17,794 bases of DNA from an uncultured Sphingomonas sp. Its GTDB lineage: Bacteria > Pseudomonadota > Alphaproteobacteria > Sphingomonadales > Sphingomonadaceae. Position 1 is the stretch's first letter. Each line of letters starts with the position of its first letter. A program made the translations under genes and the position numbers. The stretch is from contig CADCWB010000130.1 of assembly GCA_902806295.1 (NCBI GenBank), forward strand, positions 1-17,794, in the 5' to 3' direction. Below, in pieces: positions 6,979 through 13,740 of the stretch. A model generated the notes under the pieces. That model did not search any database. It saw only the letters and a list, made by a program, of their open reading frames with translations, and was not told the DNA's origin.

Positions 6979-7886
6979 GCGAACAGCATCCGAACGGACG
7001 GCGGAGCCCGCTCGAGCAGATCGCGTGCCATTTGTTCAGGCGCGTCGTCGCCGGGTGCAAAGCGCACTTGGCCGGTGACATGGTCGAGCCCGTCGCTACT
7101 GAGCAGTTCCGCTCGCAACCAAAGCCGCTCGTCGGCACCCCGCACAGCCAGCGCCGCCACCGGTGAGTGGCAGGAACCGCCCACCGCTCGGGCAAAGGCG
7201 CGCTCGGCGTACACTGCGGCGCAAGTCGGCGCATGGTTGATCGCTAGCAGCAGTGGGCGCATCACCTCATCATCCGACCGGCACTCCGCGCCGATCGCCG
7301 CCTGGGCTGGAGCGGGCAGCATAGCGGCAGGCTCGATCGGGCAACCCTCCTTGATGCCCAGCCGATCAAGTCCGGCGGCGGCCAGGAAGGTGGCGTCGAA
7401 CTCGCCGGCGACGATCTTGGCCAGGCGGGTTGCGACGTTGCCGCGGATGGGCGCAACCTGCAGGTCCGGCCGCAGCCGGAGCAACTGGGCGGTGCGCCTG
7501 GGCGACGAGGTGCCGACCCGCGCGCCCTGGCTCAGCGCATCGATCGAGGCCGCGCCGATCAGCCGGTCCCGAACATCGGCCCGGGGCAGCATCGCGGCTA
7601 TGGTCAGCGCCTCGGGGCGAACGCTCTCCACATCCTTCATCGAGTGGACCGATAGGTCGGTCTCGCCGCCGAGCAGATATTGGTCGAGTTCCTTGGTCCA
7701 CAGCCCCTTGCCGCCAACTTCTGCCAGCGGGCGATCTTGGATCCGGTCACCGCTGGTCCTGACCGGCCGCAACTGCACGAAGCCGGGCGCCCAGCCATGC
7801 GCCGCTTCCAGCGCGGCGGCCACGGTGCGGGCTTGCGCCAGGGCGAGCGGGGAGGCGCGGGTACCAAGGATCGGAGGACGCTGCAT
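6975..7886 (-). CDS. hemC: porphobilinogen deaminase (hydroxymethylbilane synthase)
   Basis: Polymerises four porphobilinogens into hydroxymethylbilane, using a covalent dipyrromethane cofactor. Seen: 303 aa from the ATG at 7886, which has AGGGGG (7894-7899) 7 nt upstream and gives the standard N-terminus with GTRASPLALAQA. Motifs: RTSGD (43-47), VGGKGLWTKELD (57-68), HSMKD (81-85), GTSSPRR (125-131) and the cofactor-attaching cysteine C239 in GGSCHSPV. Length matches the family (E. coli 313). It is the first gene of the hemC-hemD-mitofilin unit and is divergent from tsaD, with only 53 bases (7887-7939) for both control regions. Confidence 0.97.
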   Translation of the reverse strand: MQRPPILGTRASPLALAQARTVAAALEAAHGWAPGFVQLRPVRTSGDRIQDRPLAEVGGKGLWTKELDQYLLGGETDLSVHSMKDVESVRPEALTIAAMLPRADVRDRLIGAASIDALSQGARVGTSSPRRTAQLLRLRPDLQVAPIRGNVATRLAKIVAGEFDATFLAAAGLDRLGIKEGCPIEPAAMLPAPAQAAIGAECRSDDEVMRPLLLAINHAPTCAAVYAERAFARAVGGSCHSPVAALAVRGADERLWLRAELLSSDGLDHVTGQVRFAPGDDAPEQMARDLLERAPPSVRMLFA

Positions 7887-7939
7887 TGGAACGCCCCCTA
7901 GTGCATTTGGCGGCCATCGGGCAAAGGGCTCGGCAATCC
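7887..7939. promoter_or_regulatory. 53-bp divergent intergenic region hemC / tsaD
   Basis: The starts of hemC (-) and tsaD (+) face away from each other across 53 bases, so promoters or leaders for both must lie here or overlap the coding ends. The AGGGGG of hemC occupies 7894-7899, and a weak AAAGGG (7923-7928) precedes tsaD. No confident promoter hexamers were seen; the assignment is by position. Confidence 0.4.
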
Positions 7940-8971
7940 ATGACCCTGATCCTTGGCCTTGAATCTTCCTGCGACGACAGTGCGGCGGCACTGGTCACCG
8001 GCGACCGGCGCGTCCTGGCCCATGCGGTGCTAGGGCAGAACAGCGCGCACCAGCCTTATGGCGGCGTGGTGCCGGAGATTGCCGCCCGCGCTCATGTCGA
8101 GGTGCTGCCCGGGCTAATCCGCCACGTGCTGGATGAGGCAGGGTGCAAGCCGGAGCAGATCGACGCCGTGGCGGCTACCGCTGGACCGGGCCTGATCGGC
8201 GGCGTGATGGTCGGGCTGCTGGCCGGCAAGGGCCTGGCCTTGGCACTGCGCAAGCCGTTAGTGGCGGTCAACCATCTCGAGGGGCACGCGCTGTCGCCCC
8301 GGCTGACTGATCCCGACCTTCCGTTTCCCTACCTGCTGCTGCTGGCAAGCGGCGGGCATTGCCAGCTGCTCGAAGTGCGCGGGGTCGGCGATTACCGCCG
8401 GCTGGCGACCACCATCGACGATGCGGCGGGCGAAGCGTTCGACAAGGCGGCCAAGCTGTTGGGGCTGGGCTATCCCGGCGGCCCGGCCATCGAGCAACTC
8501 GCGCGCGAGGGAGATCCGCACGCCGTTCCGCTGCCACGGCCGCTTGTGGGATCCGGTGAGCCTCACTTTTCCTTCGCGGGATTGAAGAGTGCCGTGCAGC
8601 GGGCCGTGGCAGCACACGTCCACCGACCGGCGGATATCGCCGCCAGTTTCCAGCAGGCGGTGGTGGACTGCCTGATCGATCGGACGAGACTGGCGCTTGA
8701 TCGCAGTGACGTGCCTACGCTGGTGGTGGCCGGAGGCGTGGCGGCCAACCGTCGCATCCGCTCCGCGTTACAGGAGTTGGCAGAGGCGAGCGGTCGGCGT
8801 TTCTCGGTCCCTCCGGGCTGGCTGTGCACGGACAACGCGGCCATGATCGCCTGGGCTGGCGCGGAACGCTTCGCCCACGGGTTCATCGATAGGCTGGACG
8901 CACCGGCGCGGGCGCGCTGGCCGCTCGATGCCGCAGCGGAAACGGTGCGCGGAGCAGGGGTAAAGGCATGA
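7940..8971 (+). CDS. tsaD: tRNA N6-adenosine threonylcarbamoyltransferase
   Basis: Transfers the threonylcarbamoyl group from TC-AMP to A37 of ANN-decoding tRNAs (t6A), working with TsaB and TsaE. Seen: 343 aa from the ATG at 7940, chosen because the protein then begins MTLILGLESSCDDSAAAL, the usual family N-terminus. An in-frame GTG-type extension to 7886 would overlap hemC and add unrelated residues. Motifs: metal-binding NHLEGH (H112, H116), LASGGH (135-140), DDAAGEAFDKAAKLLGLGYPGGP, VAGGVAANRRIR and the second metal site CTDNAAMIAWAG (D288). Length is close to E. coli TsaD (337). It is coupled to gpsA by an ATGA overlap. Confidence 0.97.
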   Translation: MTLILGLESSCDDSAAALVTGDRRVLAHAVLGQNSAHQPYGGVVPEIAARAHVEVLPGLIRHVLDEAGCKPEQIDAVAATAGPGLIGGVMVGLLAGKGLALALRKPLVAVNHLEGHALSPRLTDPDLPFPYLLLLASGGHCQLLEVRGVGDYRRLATTIDDAAGEAFDKAAKLLGLGYPGGPAIEQLAREGDPHAVPLPRPLVGSGEPHFSFAGLKSAVQRAVAAHVHRPADIAASFQQAVVDCLIDRTRLALDRSDVPTLVVAGGVAANRRIRSALQELAEASGRRFSVPPGWLCTDNAAMIAWAGAERFAHGFIDRLDAPARARWPLDAAAETVRGAGVKA

Positions 8972-9957
8972 CGATCGACAAGCTTGGCGTCATCGGCGGC
9001 GGCGCCTGGGGAACCGCACTGGCGCAGGTAGCTTCGGGCAAGGGCCACGAAACGCTGCTGTGGGCCCGCGAGCCGGAGGTCGTCGCCGGCATCAACGAAC
9101 GACACGAGAACCCAGCCTTTCTTGCCGGGGTGCCCCTCAGCTCCGCGATCCGTGCGACCCACGACATCGATGATCTGGCCACATGCGACGCCTGGCTGGT
9201 GGTTACCCCGGCCCAGCATATGCGGAGTGTTCTGGCTTCGGCTCCAGCCTGCGGCAAGCCGCTGCTGCTGTGCTCCAAGGGCATCGAGGAGCACAGCGGA
9301 GCGCTGTTGCACCAGGTGGCACAGGAACTGTGTCCTGAGGCCGACGTCATGGTCTTGTCGGGCCCGACCTTTGCGCATGAAGTTGCCGCCGGGCTGCCGA
9401 CCGCCCTGACGCTCGCGGCCAAGGACCTGAGCCGGGCCGAACAGGTGCGGGAGCGGCTCGCGCTGCCTGGCTTCCGGCTTTACCTCAGCGACGATCTCGC
9501 CGGCGCGGAGGTCGGCGGCGCGGTCAAGAACGTGCTGGCGATCGCCTGCGGCGTGGTGGAGGGCAAGGGCTTGGGTCAGAACGCCCGGTCCGCGCTGATC
9601 GCCCGCGGCTTTGCAGAGATGAGCCGCTTTGGCCTTGCCAGTGGCGCCCGCCGCGAAACGCTCGCCGGCCTGTGCGGGCTGGGTGACCTGGTGCTGACCT
9701 GTTCCTCGACCAGCAGCCGCAATTTCTCGCTCGGCAAAGGCATCGGCGAGGGTCGGAGCGCAGCGGAGCTGTTGTCCGACCGCCGGACGGTGGCGGAAGG
9801 CGCATTCACCGCTCCGGTGCTGCACCGGCTGGCCCAGGAGCGAGGGATCGAAATGCCGATCGTGGCGGCAGTGAGCGACTTGCTGAGTGGCACTGCTGCC
9901 GTCGACCAGGTGCTGGAGCAGCTGCTCAGCCGCCCGCCGCGGGTTGAGGCTTATTAG
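8968..9957 (+). CDS. gpsA: NAD(P)+-dependent glycerol-3-phosphate dehydrogenase
   Basis: Reduces dihydroxyacetone phosphate to sn-glycerol-3-phosphate for phospholipid synthesis. Seen: 329 aa with the Rossmann nucleotide-binding motif GVIGGGAWGTALA (7-19), LCSKGIEE (101-108), SGPTFAHEVA (131-140), the catalytic lysine K187 in GAVKNVLAIACG, and NARSALIARGF with GLCGLGDLVLTC in the C-terminal substrate domain. Length is typical (E. coli 339). The start overlaps the tsaD stop (ATGA 8968-8971) and has an AGGGG stretch just upstream. It ends 6 bp from the convergent DUF1674-type gene. Confidence 0.97.
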   Translation: MTIDKLGVIGGGAWGTALAQVASGKGHETLLWAREPEVVAGINERHENPAFLAGVPLSSAIRATHDIDDLATCDAWLVVTPAQHMRSVLASAPACGKPLLLCSKGIEEHSGALLHQVAQELCPEADVMVLSGPTFAHEVAAGLPTALTLAAKDLSRAEQVRERLALPGFRLYLSDDLAGAEVGGAVKNVLAIACGVVEGKGLGQNARSALIARGFAEMSRFGLASGARRETLAGLCGLGDLVLTCSSTSSRNFSLGKGIGEGRSAAELLSDRRTVAEGAFTAPVLHRLAQERGIEMPIVAAVSDLLSGTAAVDQVLEQLLSRPPRVEAY

Positions 9958-9963
9958 ATGGCG

Positions 9964-10131
9964 TCAGAAGTCCCAGGCGATGCCGTTCTTCTCCCAATCA
10001 CCGTAACGCGTGGGCTCCGGCCGAGGCTTGTCCCCGCTTGGCGGCCCGGCGGGTTCCACGGCCTCGGGTGCAGGAACCGGCGGCGACTTGGACAGATAGG
10101 CGGGTGGGTCAAGGTGCTTGGGGCGCTTCAT
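9964..10131 (-). CDS. DUF1674 / SDHAF4-type succinate dehydrogenase assembly factor
   Basis: Seen: a 55-aa protein with a Pro-rich, probably disordered middle and the C-terminal signature TRYGDWEKNGIAWDF. This is the hallmark of the DUF1674/SDHAF4 family, which in mitochondria binds FAD-loaded SdhA and helps it join the complex; bacterial homologues are common in Alphaproteobacteria. The ATG at 10131 gives MKRPKHLDPPAYLSKSP, the expected start. A GTG 36 bases upstream is in frame but would run into the rsmB 5' end. The only GGAG is 1 nt from the ATG, too close for a normal ribosome-binding site, so initiation may be leaderless or weak. It is divergent from rsmB and convergent with gpsA. Signature and position agree. 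Confidence 0.85.
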   Translation of the reverse strand: MKRPKHLDPPAYLSKSPPVPAPEAVEPAGPPSGDKPRPEPTRYGDWEKNGIAWDF

Positions 10132-10132
10132 G

Positions 10133-10141
10133 CTCCAGGAG
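10133..10141. promoter_or_regulatory. CTCCAGGAG palindrome between divergent starts; rsmB ribosome-binding site
   Basis: Seen: CTCC-A-GGAG at 10133-10141, in the 17-bp gap between the DUF1674-type ATG (-) and the rsmB TTG (+). The AGGAG half (10137-10141) is 7 nt before TTG 10149 and decides that start. On the other strand, GGAG falls only 1 nt from the ATG. Confidence 0.6.
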
Positions 10142-10148
10142 ATGGGCG

Positions 10149-11399
10149 TTGAGCGAGGCAAAACCAAGCACCGAGGGGCTGGCTGCGAGGCAGGCCGCGC
10201 TGAATATGCTTGATGCGGTTCTGCGCCGAGGCCAGATGCTGGACAGTGCCGCGCAAAAGGCAGCCGCGCCCGACCGGCCGCTGGCGCTGGCCATCGCGGG
10301 CGAAACGTTGCGCCGGCTGCCGGAACTCGACCAGCTGATCGACTCCGCGACCTGGCAGCGGCTCCCGGACGACAGCAAAGCGCGCATGGTGCTCCGGCTG
10401 GCGCTAGCTCAGCGGATCGCGCTCAACGTACCCGATCATGCCTTGGTCGCCACTGCGCTACCATTGGTAGACGGCGGACCGCGGCGCCTTGTCCACGGGG
10501 TGCTCGGCACCTTGCTGCGGCGCGGAGTGGCCGGAGGCGCTGCCACGCTGCTGCCCGAGGCGGTTGAAGCCCGCTGGAGCGCAGCGTGGGGCGATGAAGC
10601 GGTGGCGTCGGGACGCCTAGCCATGGTGCGGAGACCTCCGCTGGACCTGAGCTTCGCCGACGCCCTTGCAGCAGAGGCCTTTGCAGCAGCAAACGGCGGC
10701 GTCTCTCTGGCCTCTGGGCACGTCCGACTGCAGGGCGGGGCGGCAGTGACCGACTTGCCGGGCTTCAACGAAGGCGGCTGGTGGGTGCAGGACCTCGCCG
10801 CTTCCTTACCAGCCCGGCTGATGCCCCAAGCGCCGTCCCGGGTGCTTGATTTATGCGCCGCTCCGGGCGGCAAGACCATGCAGCTTGCCGCCGCCGGTCA
10901 CACGGTCACCGCACTCGATCGATCGGCAAGTCGTCTGGCACGACTTTCGGAGAATATGGCGCGCACCGGCCTGCGCACGGAGACCATAGCCGCCGACGCG
11001 CTGGAGTGGCGCGGCGGGCCGTTCGATGCCGTGCTGCTGGACGCGCCCTGCTCAGCAACTGGCACCTTCCGCCGTCACCCCGAGGTGCTCTACCGCGCTC
11101 GCCCTCCGGTCATCGCCGAGCTGTCGGAGCTGCAGTCGCGCTTGCTGAAGCATGCTGCCACGCTGGTGAGTCCCGGAGGAACGCTGATCTACGCCGTGTG
11201 CTCGCTGGAGCCGGAGGAGGGCGAGCGGATCGTGGAGGCGGTGCAGGATCTCACGCTCGACCCGATCGGGGCGGAGGAGCTTCCACCCGGCATCGTGCCG
11301 CACGAGCGCGGGTGGGTGCGGGTGCTGCCGGGGATGCTGGAAGCTGAGGGTGGGCTCGACGGCTTCTTCATCGCGCGCCTTGTCCGCCCACTCGCTTAG
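10149..11399 (+). CDS. rsmB: 16S rRNA m5C methyltransferase (RsmB type)
   Basis: SAM-dependent methylation of a cytosine in 16S rRNA (C967 in E. coli). Seen: 416 aa from TTG 10149, chosen for the AGGAG 7 nt upstream and the right N-terminus; upstream in-frame codons would overlap the divergent gene. Residues about 10-135 form the NusB-like RNA-binding domain (QAALNMLDAVL, RLALAQRI, VHGVLGTLLRR). The methyltransferase domain has the SAM motif LDLCAAPGGKT (233-243), D257, DAPCSATGTFRRHPE with C301, and the second catalytic cysteine C351 in VCSLEPEEGE. The cysteines are 50 residues apart, as in E. coli RsmB. It is followed by rpe after 15 bases. Confidence 0.93.
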   Translation: MSEAKPSTEGLAARQAALNMLDAVLRRGQMLDSAAQKAAAPDRPLALAIAGETLRRLPELDQLIDSATWQRLPDDSKARMVLRLALAQRIALNVPDHALVATALPLVDGGPRRLVHGVLGTLLRRGVAGGAATLLPEAVEARWSAAWGDEAVASGRLAMVRRPPLDLSFADALAAEAFAAANGGVSLASGHVRLQGGAAVTDLPGFNEGGWWVQDLAASLPARLMPQAPSRVLDLCAAPGGKTMQLAAAGHTVTALDRSASRLARLSENMARTGLRTETIAADALEWRGGPFDAVLLDAPCSATGTFRRHPEVLYRARPPVIAELSELQSRLLKHAATLVSPGGTLIYAVCSLEPEEGERIVEAVQDLTLDPIGAEELPPGIVPHERGWVRVLPGMLEAEGGLDGFFIARLVRPLA

Positions 11400-11414
11400 C
11401 GGCTAGTCGGTCCC

Positions 11415-12071
11415 ATGGTCCTCGTCGCCCCGTCCATCCTGTCCGCCGATTTCGCCAAGCTGGGGGACGAGGTTCGCGCCATCGATGCTGCGGGGGCCGA
11501 CTGGATCCACATCGACGTGATGGACGGCCATTTCGTGCCCAATCTAACTATCGGGCCGGCGGTGGTGAAGGCGCTCCGTCCGCATTCGACCAAGCCGTTC
11601 GACGTCCACCTTATGATCTCACCGGTCGACCCGTTCCTCGACGCCTTCGCCGAAGCAGGGGCCGATGTCATCACTGTCCATCCGGAGGCGGGGCCGCATC
11701 TGCATCGCACGATCCAGCGGATCAAGTCGCTCGGTAAGCAGGCCGGGGTATCGCTTAATCCCGCGACCCCAGCCAAGGCGCTCGACTATGTGCTGGATGA
11801 ACTCGACCTCGTGCTGGTGATGAGTGTCAATCCGGGTTTCGGCGGGCAGAAGTTTATCGCCAGCCAGTTGCGCAAGATCGAGGCGATCGCGAAACGCATC
11901 GCCAAGGAAGGGCTCAAGGTCCAGCTGGAGGTCGACGGCGGCGTCGATCCGCTGACCGCTCGGCAATGCACCGATGCTGGCGCCACCGTGCTGGTGGCCG
12001 GCACCGCCGCCTTCACGGGCGGTCCCGACGCCTACGGCGCCAACATCATGGCATTAAAGGGCGGCGCATGA
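11415..12071 (+). CDS. rpe: ribulose-phosphate 3-epimerase
   Basis: Interconverts ribulose-5-phosphate and xylulose-5-phosphate in the pentose phosphate pathway. Seen: 218 aa TIM barrel starting MVLVAPSILSADF. Metal and catalytic residues: H32 and D34 in HIDVMDGHFVPN, H65 in DVHLM, and D174 in LEVDGGV. The phosphate-binding loop region is VNPGFGGQKF (138-147). Length is typical for the family. The ribosome-binding site is weak, and translation may follow from rsmB 15 bases upstream. Its stop overlaps the next start (ATGA, 12068-12071). Confidence 0.97.
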   Translation: MVLVAPSILSADFAKLGDEVRAIDAAGADWIHIDVMDGHFVPNLTIGPAVVKALRPHSTKPFDVHLMISPVDPFLDAFAEAGADVITVHPEAGPHLHRTIQRIKSLGKQAGVSLNPATPAKALDYVLDELDLVLVMSVNPGFGGQKFIASQLRKIEAIAKRIAKEGLKVQLEVDGGVDPLTARQCTDAGATVLVAGTAAFTGGPDAYGANIMALKGGA

Positions 12072-13717
12072 GCGAGGCGGCGGCCCGGCTCGTGGTCGTC
12101 AGCAAGCTGGGCCGGCCCGCGCTGCTGTCACGGTTGTTCGGTCGGGGCAAGCAGCCGTTACGGCTGACGGCCGTGCCGCGCGACCATGTGCATGGCGATC
12201 GGGCGCGGGGTGAGCAACTGCTCGCGGGCAAGCTGATCCGCGGCTCCGATATGCTTGCGCTGCCGGACGTGGACTTCGGCCGGATCGGAACCAGCGGGCC
12301 CCTGGCCGAGGAATTGCAAGGCTTCTCCTGGCTGCGCGATCTGTCCGCCGCGGCCTCACGCGAACGCGGAGCTCGGCTGGCGGAGGCGGTTGCCGGTCGC
12401 TGGCTGCTGGCGCACGGCACCCGCGCCGATGGCGCTTGGGCGCCGGCCCTGTGGGGCGAGCGGCTGCTGTTCTGGACCGCCTATGCGCCCTATCTGCTGT
12501 CGAGCAGCGACGGCAATTACCGGTCCGCCCTGCTCAACACCATGGCTCGCGGAGCGCGGCACGTAGCGGGCAGTGCCGACAGCGCGGCGCCCGGGCTACC
12601 GCGGATCACCGCCTGGGCGGGACTGACCGTTGCCGGATTGCTGCTGCAGGGCGGCCTGCATCGGGTGGCGCGCGCCGAGGCGGGTCTGCTGCGTGCGTTA
12701 GCGACCGGTCAGTCGGAAGACGGAGGCCTTCTGTCCCGCAATCCGGCCGAGCAGGCCATCCTAGTCGACCGGCTCGGACTGCTCCGGGCCGCCTATCATG
12801 CCGCCAAGCAGACCATGCCCGATGGTCTCGAGAGCGCAGCCACGGCCGCACTCGCCGCCTTGCACGGCGTGGTGATGGGCGATGGTGCGCTCGGTAGCTG
12901 GCAAGGCGGCAACCCGGGCGAGGCGGCCAGGCTCTCGGCCTTGATCGAGGGCTGTGGCCTGCGTGCGCGTCCGCTGCGGCAGGCGCGGGCCTGGGGTTAT
13001 CAGCGGCTGACGGCGCTCGGCACGGTGATCGTGGTCGATGCTGCCCCGCCGCCGGCCACTCGCGTGGCCCGGATCGGGTCGGCGTCGACCCTGGCATTCG
13101 AGCTGGCCGATGGAGCACAGCGCCTCCTGGTGAACTGCGGCGGCCCCGGCGTGCTGCCGACGTTGATCCCACCGGAGCTCGCGCAGGCACTGCGGACCAC
13201 CGCGGCGCAGAGCACGCTGACCTTGGGCGACACGAACTCAACCGCGATCATGCCGGATGGATCGCTGGGCAAAGGGGTCGAGGACGTGGCGCTCAGCCGC
13301 GTTGAGGATGACGAGTTCAGCCGGCTGGAGGCCAGCCACGATGGCTATGTTCGCGGCTTCGGCCTGGTCCATCATCGCAATCTGGCGCTGGCGAACGACG
13401 GAAAGGAGGTGCGTGGGCTCGACAAGCTGGCGGCGCGCGGGCGCAAGAAAATCCGTGAGGCCGCAGCCTATGCTATCCGGTTTCACCTGGCTCCCGGAGT
13501 GGAGGCGGTGCGCACCGCCGATGGCATGGGTGCCATCCTTCGCTCCTCCGGCGCTCCACCCTGGCACTTCCGCTGTCGCGGAGCGCAGCTGGAGGTCGAG
13601 GAGAGCGTGTGGGTCGACGGCGAAGGTCGGCTTACCGGCACCATGCAGCTTGCCATTGTTGGGGAAGTCTCGGCATTGGGCGCCGAGATCGGCTGGCAGT
13701 TCCGCCGGTCCTCCTGA
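12068..13717 (+). CDS. heparinase II/III-like family protein
   Basis: Seen: 549 aa from the ATG at 12068, which overlaps the rpe stop and has AAGGG upstream. No signal peptide is visible: the N-terminus is MSEAAARLVVVSKLGR. The N-terminal half is helical and resembles the toroid of polysaccharide lyases (GFSWLRDL, RWLLAHG, LLSRNPAEQ, GDGALGSWQGG at about 271-281). The C-terminal half is beta-rich and carries the heparinase II/III pattern HDGY (424-427), HHR (435-437) and RGLDKL (449-454), then FHLAPGVEA (472-480). Related proteins cleave acidic polysaccharides by beta-elimination, usually in the periplasm. The substrate here is unknown, and the apparent cytoplasmic location is unusual. It sits between rpe and purH in a tight co-directional string. 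The family call is good; the function is open. Confidence 0.85.
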   Translation: MSEAAARLVVVSKLGRPALLSRLFGRGKQPLRLTAVPRDHVHGDRARGEQLLAGKLIRGSDMLALPDVDFGRIGTSGPLAEELQGFSWLRDLSAAASRERGARLAEAVAGRWLLAHGTRADGAWAPALWGERLLFWTAYAPYLLSSSDGNYRSALLNTMARGARHVAGSADSAAPGLPRITAWAGLTVAGLLLQGGLHRVARAEAGLLRALATGQSEDGGLLSRNPAEQAILVDRLGLLRAAYHAAKQTMPDGLESAATAALAALHGVVMGDGALGSWQGGNPGEAARLSALIEGCGLRARPLRQARAWGYQRLTALGTVIVVDAAPPPATRVARIGSASTLAFELADGAQRLLVNCGGPGVLPTLIPPELAQALRTTAAQSTLTLGDTNSTAIMPDGSLGKGVEDVALSRVEDDEFSRLEASHDGYVRGFGLVHHRNLALANDGKEVRGLDKLAARGRKKIREAAAYAIRFHLAPGVEAVRTADGMGAILRSSGAPPWHFRCRGAQLEVEESVWVDGEGRLTGTMQLAIVGEVSALGAEIGWQFRRSS

Positions 13718-13726
13718 CCCGAAGTA

Positions 13727-13733
13727 GAGGGAG
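13727..13733 (+). promoter_or_regulatory. purH ribosome-binding site in a small hairpin
   Basis: GAGGGAG lies 7 nt before the ATG at 13741 and fixes the purH start. GGGA (13729-13732) can pair with TCCC (13736-13739) across a 3-nt loop, a weak stem that could partly mask the site. Confidence 0.5.
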
Positions 13734-13740
13734 CTTCCCC

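Noticed and set aside
8563..9825. Long open frame (420 codons) opposite tsaD and gpsA
   Set aside because: Antisense to two clear housekeeping genes, no recognisable motifs, and it crosses the boundary between them.
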